A DNA stretch of 64,000 nucleotides, taken from the NCBI GenBank assembly GCA_026874595.1, contig CM049308.1, positions 25,132,367 through 25,196,366 of the forward strand, read 5' to 3'. Below the pieces are notes generated by a model. The model ran no database searches. It was not told the DNA's origin and was given only the letters and a program-made list of their open reading frames with translations. The stretch's first letter is position 1. Every line of letters begins with the position of its first letter. Position numbers and translations under genes: made by a program. The stretch is from Sipunculus nudus (taxonomy: Eukaryota > Annelida > Sipuncula > Golfingiida > Sipunculidae). Below, in pieces: positions 27,101 to 39,148 of the stretch.

Positions 27101-27664
27101 CAACAGCAGAAAATATGATTTATTCTGTCTAAAAGCTTGGTATAGCCTTGCAAACCCCCCCCCCCAAATGCTTTCTTAAAAGGGGAAGATAAATATGTTT
27201 TTGGTTGTTTCTTTATAAATTTTTATGGATGTATAAAGATTAACATTTTCCACATAATAATAAAAATTTGTGTGTATTCTTTGATATGTTCAGTAGTCTG
27301 GCTATTATAATGTTATAGCCTCTGTTTATTGTCTTGCTGTTACAGATCTGTTAGACTTTGTGGGGAAATGCAGATATTAATGATAAGCAGCATCTGATTA
27401 AGCTGACTGCTGCCATTTCTATGCATTTGACATTGTTGATGCTATCATTTGATGAACTATTAGTCTTCCGTTTAGTAATGGAATTTTGGGGATCATTCCA
27501 TCAGGGTCTCATGTTTAAATCCCATCTCTGTATTAAATTGCTTTGATTTCATATTGAATATACAGAGAGAATTAGTATAAAAAACCAGGAATCAACATTT
27601 AATTTTAATACACAAAAGAAAAAAAAAGAAGTTTGAGAAAATTACTTGTTTTTTTTTATATGCC
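24180..27664. other. Intron stretch, nothing recognised
   Basis: Rab4 intron. At 24960-25010 the motif CATGCTGCATTCC is repeated two to three times. A poly-C run of about 11 lies near 27157. No exon, RNA gene or named repeat was seen. Confidence 0.5.
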
Positions 27665-28010
27665 TGTTATAGACAGTGTAGACCCATGGTCCATTTGTCT
27701 TACCGTCCATAAGTCCTTAAACTTGTCCCTGTGATAACTTACTAGGAATATGATGGATTTTGATGACACTGAGCAGAAATATTAATCAATATAGTATCTC
27801 GCCAAAGTTTGATTCCCAGTAAAATTCATGCATATTTAATGAGCTCAAAGGTCACCAGACTTTGATGGCACCTTATGACTTACCAAAAATCTCTGATGGA
27901 TTTTCATGAAACTCATAATATTTACCAGTAGAGTTTATCACCTGAAATAAATCTTCTGGTAAAACCCACACATATTTAATGAGGTCAGAGGTCACATTGG
28001 AGTATTATCA
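27665..28010 (+). repeat. Interspersed repeat family R8, copy 2
   Basis: Matches 1-285 and extends it at the 5' side (GACAGTGTAGACCCATGG, then CATAAGTCCTTAAAC). Shared blocks are AATATGATGGATTTTGATGA, AATCAATATAGTATCTCGCC, CATGCATATTTAATGAG and AATGAGGTCAGAGGTCAC. It contains a perfect DR1 motif at 27982-27994. Class not recognised. Confidence 0.8.
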
Positions 28011-28384
28011 CACTTGCAGTGCTCATTTCCATAAATAAGCCCCTTATCGCTATGTTATCTCTGCTGATTCCTGCGATCATTGTTTCAGGAACCATCAGTT
28101 TACTGATATTGTTCAGCATCTGTTTTGTGGTGGGTAATTACATCTGTGGCTCATCCCTCATGGGTTATATTTAAGGGCAAAACATTGATACTTGGTCTCA
28201 TGAGGCAGGACATGGGCTGATATTAGAGTGGGACACCCCAGGCAGGCACGTTAAATAATAAATCAGTAAAGTGCTTAAAGCATTGAGATCATGGGGATCT
28301 TAAGAAAAAAAAACAGTATAAAAAAGTAAAATACCAAAATGTGATTTACAAAACCTTTGGAGTGTTCTTGCTTGCATACTTATT

Positions 28385-28545
28385 TATTTATTACACTGAA
28401 ACCTGTCTGAAAGACCACCTCTCTAATGAGACCACCTTGGGGTGTACTGAAAGCATTCACATCAGTTGTAATTGACCTGTCTAATAGGACTACCTGTGAT
28501 ATGACTACTTTTGGCCAATCTCATAGGTGGTTGTTTTATCCAGGA
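28385..28545. repeat. Possible dispersed 'aacctgtct' repeat
   Basis: CTGAAACCTGTCTGAAAGAC, CACCTCTCTAATGAGACC, then CCTGTCTAATAGGACTACC and CTCATAGGTGGTTG resemble a dispersed repeat built on alternating 'acctgtctaataagaccacc' phrases known from marine invertebrates. No second copy exists in this window, so this is a weak call. Confidence 0.4.
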
Positions 28546-28722
28546 TTATGTATTAATTTATTTTTTGTAGATCAGTCATACAGATCACTCAGGGGCTCTG
28601 AGTCTCCTACTTAAACAGCAAGTCTATTAACTGCAGAAGTTTGCCAGTAAGAATAATAATTTCTGTAAACAGAAAAATGTTTTTTTTCTTGAGGTTTGTC
28701 ATTTCAAAGATTTAAAATAATT

Positions 28723-29890
28723 GTATCCGCCAAAACAAAGTTTTGCAGATAATGTTTTTGACCGGGTTCCGCCGCCGCTGCTGCCGCCACGTTGCTTTCT
28801 TGAGAACTCCTCTGAGACTACTGGACGGATTTTTTCGAAACTTACACCAACTATCGGGTAACATGTGAACTGGTGCCTAACCAATTGGCCTTGACCTCTT
28901 ACCTTTCCTCTCTGCCCAGCATTCAGAACATAAACCCACATATCTCGGGAACCGTTTGACTGATCAGGAAAAAAATTTTGTACAAATGTAGCCCTTGGAT
29001 AGCTTTATAACATACACAAAAAATGGTGGCGCCACCTGCAGCCATTTTTGCACAGAATCCAACTGTTCATCTGCCTTGGGATAAAATCACTCATATCTCG
29101 GCAGTGGTTTGACTTATCCACCGGATATTTTGCAGGTTTATACATCCTTGAAAGCTTTCTATATTTTATGACAGGTGGGGCCACCTACATTCAAATTTAT
29201 GCTGCAGACATCCAAGCTCATATCTCAGGAACCATTTGACCGATTGGGCAAAAATTTTGCATGTTTATAGATCTCACATAGCTCTTTACCATACTGTAAA
29301 CTGGTGGCACCATCTGCAATCATTTTTGCACAGGGTCCGTCTGTTTGTTTGCCATGGGATAAAATCACTCATATCTCGGCAGTGATTTGACATATCTGCC
29401 TAAAATTTTGCAGGTTTATACATCTTGAATAGCTTTCTGGATTTTGTGGCAGGTGGCGCCACCTACATTTATTATACGCTGCAGACATTAAGGCTTATAT
29501 CTCAGGACTGGTTTGACATATCCCCCTGAAATTTTGCATGTGTATAGATCTCTTATAGCTCTTAATCATACACAAAATTGATGGTGCCACCTGTCACCAT
29601 TTTTGCACAGGGACTGTCTGTTTGTCTGCCGTGGGCTAAAAACACTCATATCTCAGTAGTGGTTTGACTTATCTGCCTAGAATTTTGCATGTTTATACAT
29701 CTGGGACAGCTTTCTGGATTTTGTGGTAGGTGGTGCAACCTACATACACATTTTGGCTGCAGACATCCAGGCTGTTATGCAACACACCTCACTCTATTTC
29801 CCCTTGCCACTCAATCCATGCCTCACTTCACCTTTCCCACTCTGATTTTGGCGGATACAAGTAGTCGCTTGTTGACTACCCAGATTCTAG
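28723..29890 (+). mobile_element. Family R4 element, plus-strand copy (Helitron-like end)
   Basis: Begins GTATCCGCCAAAACAAAG, a short hairpin with TTTTGCAGATA. A CCG-rich block (28768-28795) and a tandem array follow. Near the 3' end TTTTGGCGGATAC (29846-29858) is the inverted copy of the start. It is followed by a hairpin GTAGTC...GACTAC (29861-29879) and then CTAG (29887-29890) before a T. A subterminal inverted repeat, 3' hairpin and CTRR-like end suggest a non-autonomous Helitron. The minus-strand copy at 61820-63636 has the same ends. Lies in the Rab4 intron before the 30204 exon. Confidence 0.8.
29025..29740 (+). repeat. R4 dimeric tandem array with GGTGGCGCCACC palindromes
   Basis: The palindrome GGTGGCGCCACC or a close variant starts at 29025, 29174, 29303, 29452, 29580 and 29729, so the spacing alternates 149, 129, 149, 128, 149. 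Two half-units of about 149 and 129 bp form a 278-bp dimer. Each half-unit has a 'ATATCTC-G', 'TTTGAC', 'AAATTTTGCA-GTTTATA' series before the palindrome. Confidence 0.9.
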
Positions 29891-30110
29891 TTTTTGTGTT
29901 ATGTGCACACATGCCAGAATTGCAGCAGTGATGTTTGTTTAATTGTTTCTTGTTCTAAGTGTTTAGTACTTGCATTTTTCATATACATGTTACACATGTT
30001 CTTGAAAAGTAATGGTCCAGGATTGAAGCATTATACCTGGTGTAATCTCATTGCACAGGCTCGCATTAGGCCTGTAAGCCTTGTTATTTGATTTTTATGA
30101 GACTGTTGTT

Positions 30111-30203
30111 TTTTTTCAGAGCTGATCCTTTTGAATTTCACGATTATTTTATCTGTTTCAGAGCTGATATTTTTGTATTTCATGATTGTTTTGTGTATTT
30201 CAG
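30111..30203 (+). promoter_or_regulatory. Three tandem splice acceptors of Rab4, 42-nt period
   Basis: TTTCAGAGCTGAT occurs with exon-like starts at 30120, 30162 and 30204, exactly 42 nt apart. Each is preceded by a T-rich tract. The two upstream 42-nt units agree at 34 of 42 positions. The third site opens the conserved Rab4 exon. Both upstream sites keep the reading frame and add no stop, so either could act as an alternative acceptor. The constitutive site is inferred to be 30202-30203 because only it gives the conserved Rab4 sequence. Confidence 0.8.
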
Positions 30204-30299
30204 AGCTGATGTTTTTGGAGACCAGTGCCCTGACAGGTGAAAATGTAGAAGAGGCATTCTTAAAGTGTGCTAGGTCCATCCTTACCAAAATAGAATCAG
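30204..30299 (+). CDS. RAB4: Rab4 small GTPase, fourth visible exon (SAL motif)
   Basis: Encodes [20 protein letters not shown], then [11 protein letters not shown], with split codons. ETSAL is the G5 motif that contacts the guanine base, and [13 protein letters not shown] is a Rab4 hallmark (Rab14 has ASAKTGENVEDAF). The last helix of the G domain, [13 protein letters not shown], follows. The donor is GTATGTG at 30300. If an upstream tandem acceptor were used, 14 or 28 mostly hydrophobic residues would be inserted just before beta strand 6 (LMFLET). Confidence 0.97.
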
Positions 30300-31735
30300 G
30301 TATGTGAACACTAGAATATGTGTCATATGTTATGTTCGTCCATCACTTTGCAAATATGACCATGATGATCAAGGTTTTGAAGTTGCATGAGCATGGTTTA
30401 TGTGTCTGGAGATGACTTGTCAGGCCAATCCAGGCACGGAAGAACCTCCCACATGTTGGACACTGGTGATCAGTGGTTGCTGTTGAGGTAGTTGCCATCC
30501 TTGCCTTGCAGACCTCATGTTTCCTCCTTGACTCTGTCAGTCATACTATCTTTTTAGTGTCTTCTGCAACTTAATATGCAGCTGTACACCACGTTGTTCG
30601 CTCCTGTATAAGATGAACTGAGGTTATGTAAAAAAGTATTCAGTGGTGTTTGTCTGTTTGTTAGTCCACATAGTAGATCATGGTGCGCCAATTAATCAGT
30701 CATTTTCCATCATAATCAATTAAATTGGTTGCATTTTTGCAAAGCTGATCTTAAATGATTATGTATGCACATGCATGCAGAGAAGTCATATTATAAAAAA
30801 AGTAAACAAATCCTGTCAGAGATGTATAAAAGAAATGACACTAAGTAGTGAAGAACAGTAAAAACTGGGTCAACTGCCTGGCTGTTATCTTGACATTTCA
30901 GCATAATATTAAATTCAGAATAAATTAACCTGTCAGTATTTTAGGTATAATACAGTTTCATGGATTTTGATGAAATATTAAATATTAAACTCAGATAACA
31001 CTGAGAACCTCAATTTTGGTTAGAATCTAATAAGCAAAAAGAAAAACAAAAAAAAAATCAGGACGGTTACATTATGGTTCTGGCAGCATTGTTAACCTAT
31101 AAGGATCACAAGATGCAATCATACAGCTGTGGATCATGGATGAAGTGTGATTCATATGTCAAAAAGTATAATTGATGATGTCACATGCAATGTGCCGCTA
31201 AGTACCAGGTAACCAGGTAACAGGTAGCAGTAGGTAGGTCAGCATACAGCATGGTCATGGATGTGGTTTTCTGTGTACATGTACTCCAAGGCAGGAACAC
31301 TGTAATGTGCAAGGTTTATGTGTAAACACATGCTATTATAATGATGATTATAATTAAGCCTCCATCCATAGACAGGGAAGGTTTATAGGGGCAGATGGGT
31401 TTATTTCTCTATCCATATATGGGTAAAATTTTTACATGGGTGGATCTCCTGAAGTGTCCCCCTGAGTGCAAAACTATCAATTACAATTTTTTTTCTTTCT
31501 TTTTCATTCTTCTGCCATTTTCTGTTTTGTGCTAGATTTTTAACTTGAATATGGCTAATTTAAAACAAAAATCTGAAGTTGTGGCTTAATCTTACTCTGT
31601 GGTCACAGATTTACACCAGATATAATTCAATAAGGTCATACACTCCATAGCCATCATAACTTGTTGGCCTGGTGGTGGGGAAGGGGAGCTTCCATTGCTG
31701 GCTTGGGGATTGCATACTTCTATCATTATAATTAT
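30300..31735. other. Intron stretch, nothing recognised
   Basis: Rab4 last intron. A short run of near-repeats AGGTAACCAGGTAACAGGTA lies at about 31208. No exon, RNA gene or named repeat was seen. An (ATT)-rich tract at 31736-31785 precedes the transposon. Confidence 0.5.
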
Positions 31736-31789
31736 TACTGTTAGTAGTATAATATTATCTTTATTATTGTTATTATTATTATAATTTTT

Positions 31790-34700
31790 AGCTCAGCTGA
31801 CTATAAGTCATCTGAGCTATAGTCGTGGTCCATTGTCTGTTGTCCGTCCGTCTGTTGGGCCGTCCGTCTGTCTGTCTGTCCGTCCGTCCGTCCGTCCGTA
31901 GATGTGGCACATTTTGAAACCGTAAGACCTAGGAATCCAAAATTGGGCATAATGTTAGATGTCCCCAAGATCTCCTACCAAGCCGAAAACTGGGTCTTTG
32001 CGACTTCGTTCCTATGAGAAATTAAGGAAAAACCTCAATTTTGTAGCTCAGCTGACTATAAGTCATCTGAGCTATAGTCATGGTCCATTGTCCATCGTCC
32101 GTCCGTCTGTCTGTCCGTCCGGCCGTCCGTCCATCCGTCTGTCTGTCTGGCCGTCTGGATGTCCTTCCGTAAGACTGGCACGTTTCGACACCGTTGGACC
32201 TACAAATCTGAATTTTGGCATACAGTTAGATGTCCCCATAATCTCCTACCATGCCAAAAATTGGGTCAATAGGACTTTGTTCCTTTGAGAAATTTAGGAA
32301 AAACCTCAATTTTTTATTAGAAATCTATTTTCACACTTCAGGACTGCCTAATATCAAAACCACTCATCTGGTTTTCTTCATATTTACCATAAATATTCCT
32401 CTATATAGTTCCTATGTACATGCCAGATATTAAGTCAGTATTATATAATTTAAAAAAGTTATGGGCCCAAACATAATGGACTTTGTAAAAAAATCAGGAA
32501 GATATTTGGTCACTTAAGACCAAAAGTGTTAAAGGTAGGGACTTTTTTCCAGTTATACAACTTTAATTAATCAAAATTTAATTGTACACCAAAAATTAGA
32601 TCAAAATTTGTTAATTTTTTTTTAATATTGGCAAAAATATAAAATTGGTACCTTAAATTTTGCCCAACTTTGGCCATGGCACGTTTTTTCCTGTAAGTAC
32701 TGTGGATTTAATTTTCACACCATGTATAAATAAGGATTTAATCTGTTAAAATCTGAAATTTGAAAATAAAAGCTGCAAAATTAGGCTAGTTATTGAATTT
32801 TTTTGGAGGCTCTTGTTGTATTCCCTTACATTGTCAAGCAGTCCACTTTGATGACTGTAGGTCATTCAGTGCACATCTCTATGCTCCCCAGGCTGTTGAC
32901 ATAATTTTAGATGTCCCCAAAATCTACTACCATACCGAAAATTGGGTCATTAGGACTTTGTTCCTTCGAGATATTAAGGAAAAAAACTCCGTTTTCCATA
33001 AAAAAAAGCCATTGTTACACTTCAAGGCTGCCTAATATCAAAACCACTAATCTGTTTTTGTTCGTATTTAGTATTCACATTCTTTTATACATTTTCTATG
33101 AACATACCAAAAATTAGGTCAGTATTGGGTATTATTTTGAAGTTATGGGCCAAAACAATGCAATTTTTAAAAAAATCAGGAAATATATTTACTCACATGA
33201 GAATTGCTGAACCTAGAGACCTTTTTTCAGGAATATAACTTTATTTAATCAAGATTCAATTGTTTACCCAAAATTAGATCTAAATTTTGCAAATTTTTCA
33301 AGTTATTAGCATAAATAAAAAATCAATACCTTAAATTTTGTCCAACTTTGGCACTGTTGATTTAATTTTCCCAGCATATATGCATAAGGATTTAATCTTT
33401 TAAAATCTGAACTTTCAAAAGAAATTGATTGGAATGAATAGCTTTTATTCATGTTTTCATACACCATGTCAAGTGTTGTTTACATCTAGCCCACCTAGTA
33501 GTACAGCCTTCACTTGCATTATGTAACCCACCCCAGGCAGCTTACCTTGGCCCAGCTTGGCCACTACTAGCAGGCTTCCCCTCGCCATGCACTCATCCCC
33601 CCCCCCCCCAGCTGGTGCATAAACTAGATGAATGTTATAATTTTTCTGTATTTTGTTTTATTCTTGGACATGCTACATTTTAGATTTTGAATTGAACCAC
33701 CAGGGTTACAATGATTAAAGTGTACATTTAATTGTGTCCACAAAGTGGTGTATTGCTGTGAAAGTGTGGATGTTCATGAGATAAGTAATTCCTTACTTCA
33801 GAAGAGTAAAAACTTCACCAGGTGTGAAATTGACTATTAATTCCAGTAATTAATTAAAACTGGGATAGTAATTAGCACAATGATATTGTTTGTCCCTCAT
33901 TCAACCAAGAGTGTGTATACTTTATTTGAAAAGATGTTTTATTTTACCAAATTTACAGAATCTTATTTTATTTTGGTGAATAAAATTAAGCATGTCCTGA
34001 AAACTCCAATATGCAAAACTTTTTAATAGTGATTCAAGGAATATTCTTGTAGATGCCATGTTGTGGCATTATTTTCTTTTAAAATCAGTTTAAACATTTA
34101 TGATTTAAAAATAATAAAATATATGTGTATGCATAATATGACCAAATGTTTTTTACTCTGTATATATAATGATTGCAACTTTTGCAACAATTCTAATATT
34201 TTAACTTATATTTTCAGGTTTTTTAATTAAAAATTTATAAACCTGTAAATAAAAAAATGATTCAGATAAAAACTTCTTAATGGAAAAAGTGGATCTGCTT
34301 AAAAAAATAGGATTATATATAAACTTAAATGCATTATTCTCTTGAAAGTGAAATAAAGGTATTAGTCCATTCTGTCCACTTGCCTGTCCATCTGTAAATT
34401 TTCGTATGCAACACAGTATCTCAAAACTTTTACTGTTTTTCTTCATGACAGGCTTGTCAGAGTATTAGTTTGCAATCATATTTTTAGAACTTTACTATAA
34501 CCAAGTAGGAGGGCCCCTTTCCTCTTAGCTTTTCATATTCTTATATAAATGAAAAACATTACAATAGAATATTCTACATCCACCTTCGTGCTGCCCTCAC
34601 TTTTCCCTTCTCCGAACCCCATCCCAAATTCAGCCTCAGTATGCAAGAACAAGATGAATCAGATATATTCATACTTTAATATTTTGTATAACTATTTGTC

Positions 34701-37323
34701 CATAGGTACCTATGTACATGCCAGAAATTATGTCAATATTGTGTAATATGTAGACATAGTGGGCATCACAATAATGTACCTTGTCAAGACTAAAGAGATA
34801 TTGTGTCATACAGTCACATATTCATAAATCACTTCATCAGCATAGTTAATCATAACATTATATCTGTCAAATTGAACGCTTGCAGACTACCATACACTTT
34901 AGATCCTTCAACAAATAGCCTTATCATCATTCTACTACTGCTTATTACTGCTGTCATTGCATTCATATTTGCTCAAATATATCACAATTTTCAACCCCTC
35001 CTAAATAAATAAAAAATAAACCACTTTATTTGACTCTATTAATCCATCAGTCAGGTAATTTTATTTATCATTTACTCACATATTACATTACATTCCTTTA
35101 TAATAGCCCAACATGTACATGATATTCATAAGCTTTATCGACTCGATATAGTATCACAGTGGTGAAACATTTATAGTCCAATCACGATCAGCTGAGCGCC
35201 GTGACCCATGGGTCCCTTGTTATTAAAAACCTATTTTCACACTTCAGGACTGCCTAATATAAAAAAAACTCATCTGTTTGTCTCATATTTACCATAAATA
35301 TTCCTCTATATAGTTCCTATGTACATGCCAGAAATTATGTCTGTATTATATAATTTAAAAAAGGTACAGGCCCAAACATCATGCATTTTGTAAAAAATCA
35401 GGAAAGATATTTGATCACTTAACACAAAACATGTTAAAGCTATGGACTTTTTTTCCAGTAATATAACTTTAATTAATCAAAATTAAATTGTATACCCAAA
35501 ATTAGATCAAAATCTTTTAAATTTTTTAAAATATAAAAAAAATAAAAAGGACTTAATACCTTCGAGATATTAATGAAAAACTTCATTTTTCCATTAAAAA
35601 CCCATTGTTACACTTCAAGACTGCCTAATATCAAAACAACTGATCTGACTTTAATCATATATAATATACATATTTTTCTATACATTCTCTATGCACATGC
35701 CAGAAATGATGTCAGTATTGCGTAATTGTTTTAAATTATGTGCCCAAACATAATGCACTTTGTAAAAAATCAAGAAATATATTTACTCCCTTAACAAGGA
35801 GATTGCTGAAGCTAGAGATTTTTTTGTCAGGGATGTAACAATTTTTTTAATCATGATTCAATTGAATACCAAAAATTAGTTCTGAATTTTTCAAATTTTA
35901 TAAGTTATTAGTATAAATATAAAATTAGTACCTTAAATTTTGCTCAACTTTGACCATGGCACGTTTGTTTCCTGTGAGCAATGTTGATATAATTTTCATG
36001 TCATGCACACATAAGGATTTCAGCTTTTCAGTTTAGAAAGCTGAAAGAAATTGGCAAAAAATTGTAGCTTTTGTTAATGTTTCTATGAGACCATGTCAGA
36101 CCTTGGCCCTCTCCAGCCCCTCTTGAGTCACCTGTATGTTGACCTTGTTGAACTTTCAGCAAATTATGCATGCTTGAGGGGAGGCATAAACTGGGGCTCC
36201 AGGCAGCTTATTATATAATGGCCAGCCACAGTTGATCCAGGTGTCCAACCCAACTCATCTAGTAGTTTTAACCAACAACATAACAATAAACAATAAATTA
36301 ATAAATTTTTATTGGTTTTTAATAACAAATTAAAGAAAAATAGAAAAGGAATTTGTTAGTTTATAATAACAAGAAATTAACTTGCAGTTACTGATGATAT
36401 AAGAATCTTGTATCGATGGATAGAATGTCATGTATTCCAAATAACACCATGCAGTCACCTATGGTATTTTTCAGTTCAATTTTAATGATAAAAAAGTAAG
36501 TCATATTATTCATTACTAATGATTGGGGATCATATGAAGGAAATTAATGATAGACAAAGATGCAGTTGATAATATTAATCTAGATTCCTACTGTGTCTAG
36601 TGTGTACATTGATGTGAAATTAGTCCAAAATGAATATATTACATTTATTTTTTAAATATAAATAAAAGCCATAAAACCAGGTACCTAAGATCAGTATTTA
36701 AATGTGTTAATTTTGTATATTCTGGATTCTCAACATCATTGTTTGGTGAAAACTGAATAAATACCCGACATGGTGCGAATAATTTGCAGTTGTATTTAAA
36801 TACGAATATGAATATGTACTCCATTATAAAATTTCTTGCATAAAGAACAGGAATTCAGGTAAAAATGAAAGTATATGAATACCAGTGCAAATACTTTCAA
36901 AATGTATTCATGAATGCATTCATGAATATATTCTTTAATATTATTTTAATAATCATTTCAGTTATATTTCATTTTAAAAAATCATAAGATTCTCTTATTA
37001 TTTTTAATAAGAATTATATTTGGGACAATATTTGTAATTTTTTTAATTAATAGTTAAACTCTTATATTATATGTTCTGCTTATAAGTTATATGGCCAAGT
37101 CAATATCTGTGTGACAATAGTACTCCATTTGTTAATAAAATAAATGAAATCAATCCTCTTCCCTGTCTCCAAATATAAGATCAAAATCATACATAAGCTA
37201 AACAACAACAACTCATAATACAGCTTATATTTAATACCACACAAAACCAGCATGTGAATCATATCTAAATAATATTTTTTTAGCATATATAACAGCTGAG
37301 CGCCGTGACCCTTAGGTCCCTTG
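31790..37323 (+). mobile_element. Family R2 element (outer) with a second R2-type element nested inside
   Basis: The outer R2 starts AGCTCAGCTGACTATAAG and has a long TCCG/TCTG tract (31845-31900). It is interrupted at 32043 inside ...CCTCAATTTT, resumes at 35220 with TTATTAAAAACCTATTTTC, and ends AGCTGAGCGCCGTGACCCTT with AGGTCCCTTG. Relative to copies 1 and 2 it has lost about 400 bp at about 35550, joining the two internal blocks. Lies in the last Rab4 intron. Confidence 0.85.
32045..35219 (+). mobile_element. Family R2 variant (R2b) nested in R2
   Basis: Starts AGCTCAGCTGACTATAAGTC and has its own TCCG/TCTG tract (32096-32170). Two internal blocks begin near 32160 and 32880. It ends ATCAGCTGAGCGCCGTGACC with CATGGGTCCCTTG. 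It differs from R2 in sequence: it has GACTGGCACGTTTCGACACC where R2 has GATGTGGCACGTTTTGAAAC, and a different 3' half (about 33480-35180). It is therefore a sister subfamily and not a recent copy. A C run of about 12 sits at 33598-33609. Confidence 0.8.
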
Positions 37324-37329
37324 TTTATT

Positions 37330-38300
37330 AGCTCAGCTGACTTTCAGTCATGCTGGGCTATAGGGATGGGTCTTTGTCCATCGTCTGTCCTTCCGGTCGT
37401 TAGCAGGGCACAAATCGTAACAGTAGGGGGTTGGGCCATGAACCCTATGCAGTCTTAGAGGTTCTAAAAAGATCTCCTTGCAAACCTGAAATTAGGTCAC
37501 TGTGACCTATATTCTCGAAATTATGGGGTGTGTTTGCACCCCCCAGAAATATTCTTTTAGCCAAAATTTTCATCCCAAACCTTCCATCTTTCACATACAG
37601 CTCACCTACCAACAGGGGAAGAACCATAATTATTTTGAGGTCCAAAGGTCAAGGTCACAGAACCAACTTCTTTGAAAAGCCTGTGGATGCATTTTAAGCC
37701 AAACCTTTCATCCCAATTCTTTGATCTTTCACATATAGCTCACCTACTAAGTGGGAGAAGAATCCTATAGATGTTGAGGTCACAAGGTCAAAGGTCAGGG
37801 TCACAGGATCCACTTCTTTGAAAAGGTTGTGGACACATTTCAAGATAGACCTTTCATTCCAAACCTTTCAGCACTGATATCGCTTCTCTGCCAACAGGGG
37901 AAAAGACCTGTTGATTTTGAGGTCAAAGGTCAAGTTCACAGCACCCTCTTCTTGTGTGGAGTCATTTTCAGGCAAACTTTTCAATCTATACTTTCCATCT
38001 GTCATATATGGCTTACCTACCAATAGGGGAAGAAGCCTATTGATGTTGAGTTCAAAAGGTCAAAGGTCAAGGTTACAATATTGTTCTAAATGCTTGTGAA
38101 CATATTTCAAGTGAAACTGTTCAACCCAAACCTTCAGTCTTTCACATATGCCACATCTATGCATCACTGAATGTGATTCAAACTTCATATTTATGGGTCT
38201 TTTTGCATGAAGAAATAACTAATTGATTTTGAGGTCAGCTGGTCAGGAGGTTAAAGGTTGCAGGTCTAAGTTATTCACTCATTGGTTGCCAAGTAATTAC
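37330..38300 (+). mobile_element. Family R3 element, copy 1 (3' end unclear)
   Basis: Starts AGCTCAGCTGACTTTCAGTC with ATGCTGGGCTATAG six bases after the R2 end, then a TCCG-poor spacer and TTAGCAGGGCACAAATCGTA. It shares the R1/R2 start but not their bodies. Tandem units of about 127-145 bp follow at roughly 37570, 37709, 37854, 37981 and 38119. Each has CTTTCACATA-AGCTCACCTAC or a variant, a GGGGAAGAA block and AGGTCAAAGGTCA-like motifs. No clear 3' palindrome was found, so the right border is approximate. Confidence 0.7.
37785..38069 (+). promoter_or_regulatory. Three perfect DR1 (AGGTCAAAGGTCA) motifs inside R3
   Basis: AGGTCA-A-AGGTCA lies at 37785-37797, 37920-37932 and 38057-38069, one per tandem unit. 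A weaker form is at 39467-39479 in the second R3 copy. DR1 is the classical binding site for HNF4, COUP-TF and RXR-type nuclear receptors (established knowledge). Whether any protein binds here is unknown. Confidence 0.5.
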
Positions 38301-39148
38301 ACCCGGCCAGATGTAAGTGGTTAGTAGTTACCCATCATTTAGAAAGAATCCAGTTGATATGTGGGCAAAAGGCCAAGGTCATAGGTCAGGGATGTTCACA
38401 ATAACTTATTTTGTAGACCATCTCTATTTTTCTTGTACATATAACCATTGGTTATGGTACATCTCACTGTGTGGCTGTAATTGTGAGTGATGCTGGTGAC
38501 ATATGACTTTCTTTTGTATCAGCCTGTTAAGTGATGAGGCTGAGTGATAAATACCTGTTACTGCATAACAAAAACACTGTTGCCGGAATGCTTCAGCCAG
38601 GCATTAAGACTGTGAGAGTATAGTATTAAGGTTTAGCTACTGATTTATAAGATGATGGGAACATTTTGCAATTTATTTTTTGGAATCATAGCAATAAACT
38701 TAGTTTCCTAGATATCTGAATATTTTTATATAAATCACCAGATATACCAGCAAGTGTTTGTTCTAATAATATGTGGATGTGTACCTGGATTTAGGATGGC
38801 TTTTTTTTTTATTACAAGACCTTTAGTCATGCTTTCTGCATTTCTTTTCTTTCAGGTTTTGCAGTTTACCTACTCTGCTGATCCCATTGAAAAGCAGAGT
38901 GATAATAAAAAATATTGGACTTACACTTTTTACATTTGCATATCTATAAATCTAATGTGAGGGCCTGAAAATGCCTTTTGAATTGTTTTGGACATTCATT
39001 ACTGTAACATCCTTTGGAGAATTTGCTACAAGTTTGGTCTCTTATTGGAGGATGTGTGATATCAAATGTCAGACCTGTCAGAAATCCATTATGTCTGCCA
39101 GTTAGCCACCTTAGAAATCCTTTTGTCAGTGCAGTTTCAGTGATTTTT
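38301..39148. other. Intron stretch, nothing recognised
   Basis: Rab4 last intron. Unique-looking AT-rich sequence. The frames at 38754-38960 show no family resemblance. Confidence 0.5.
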
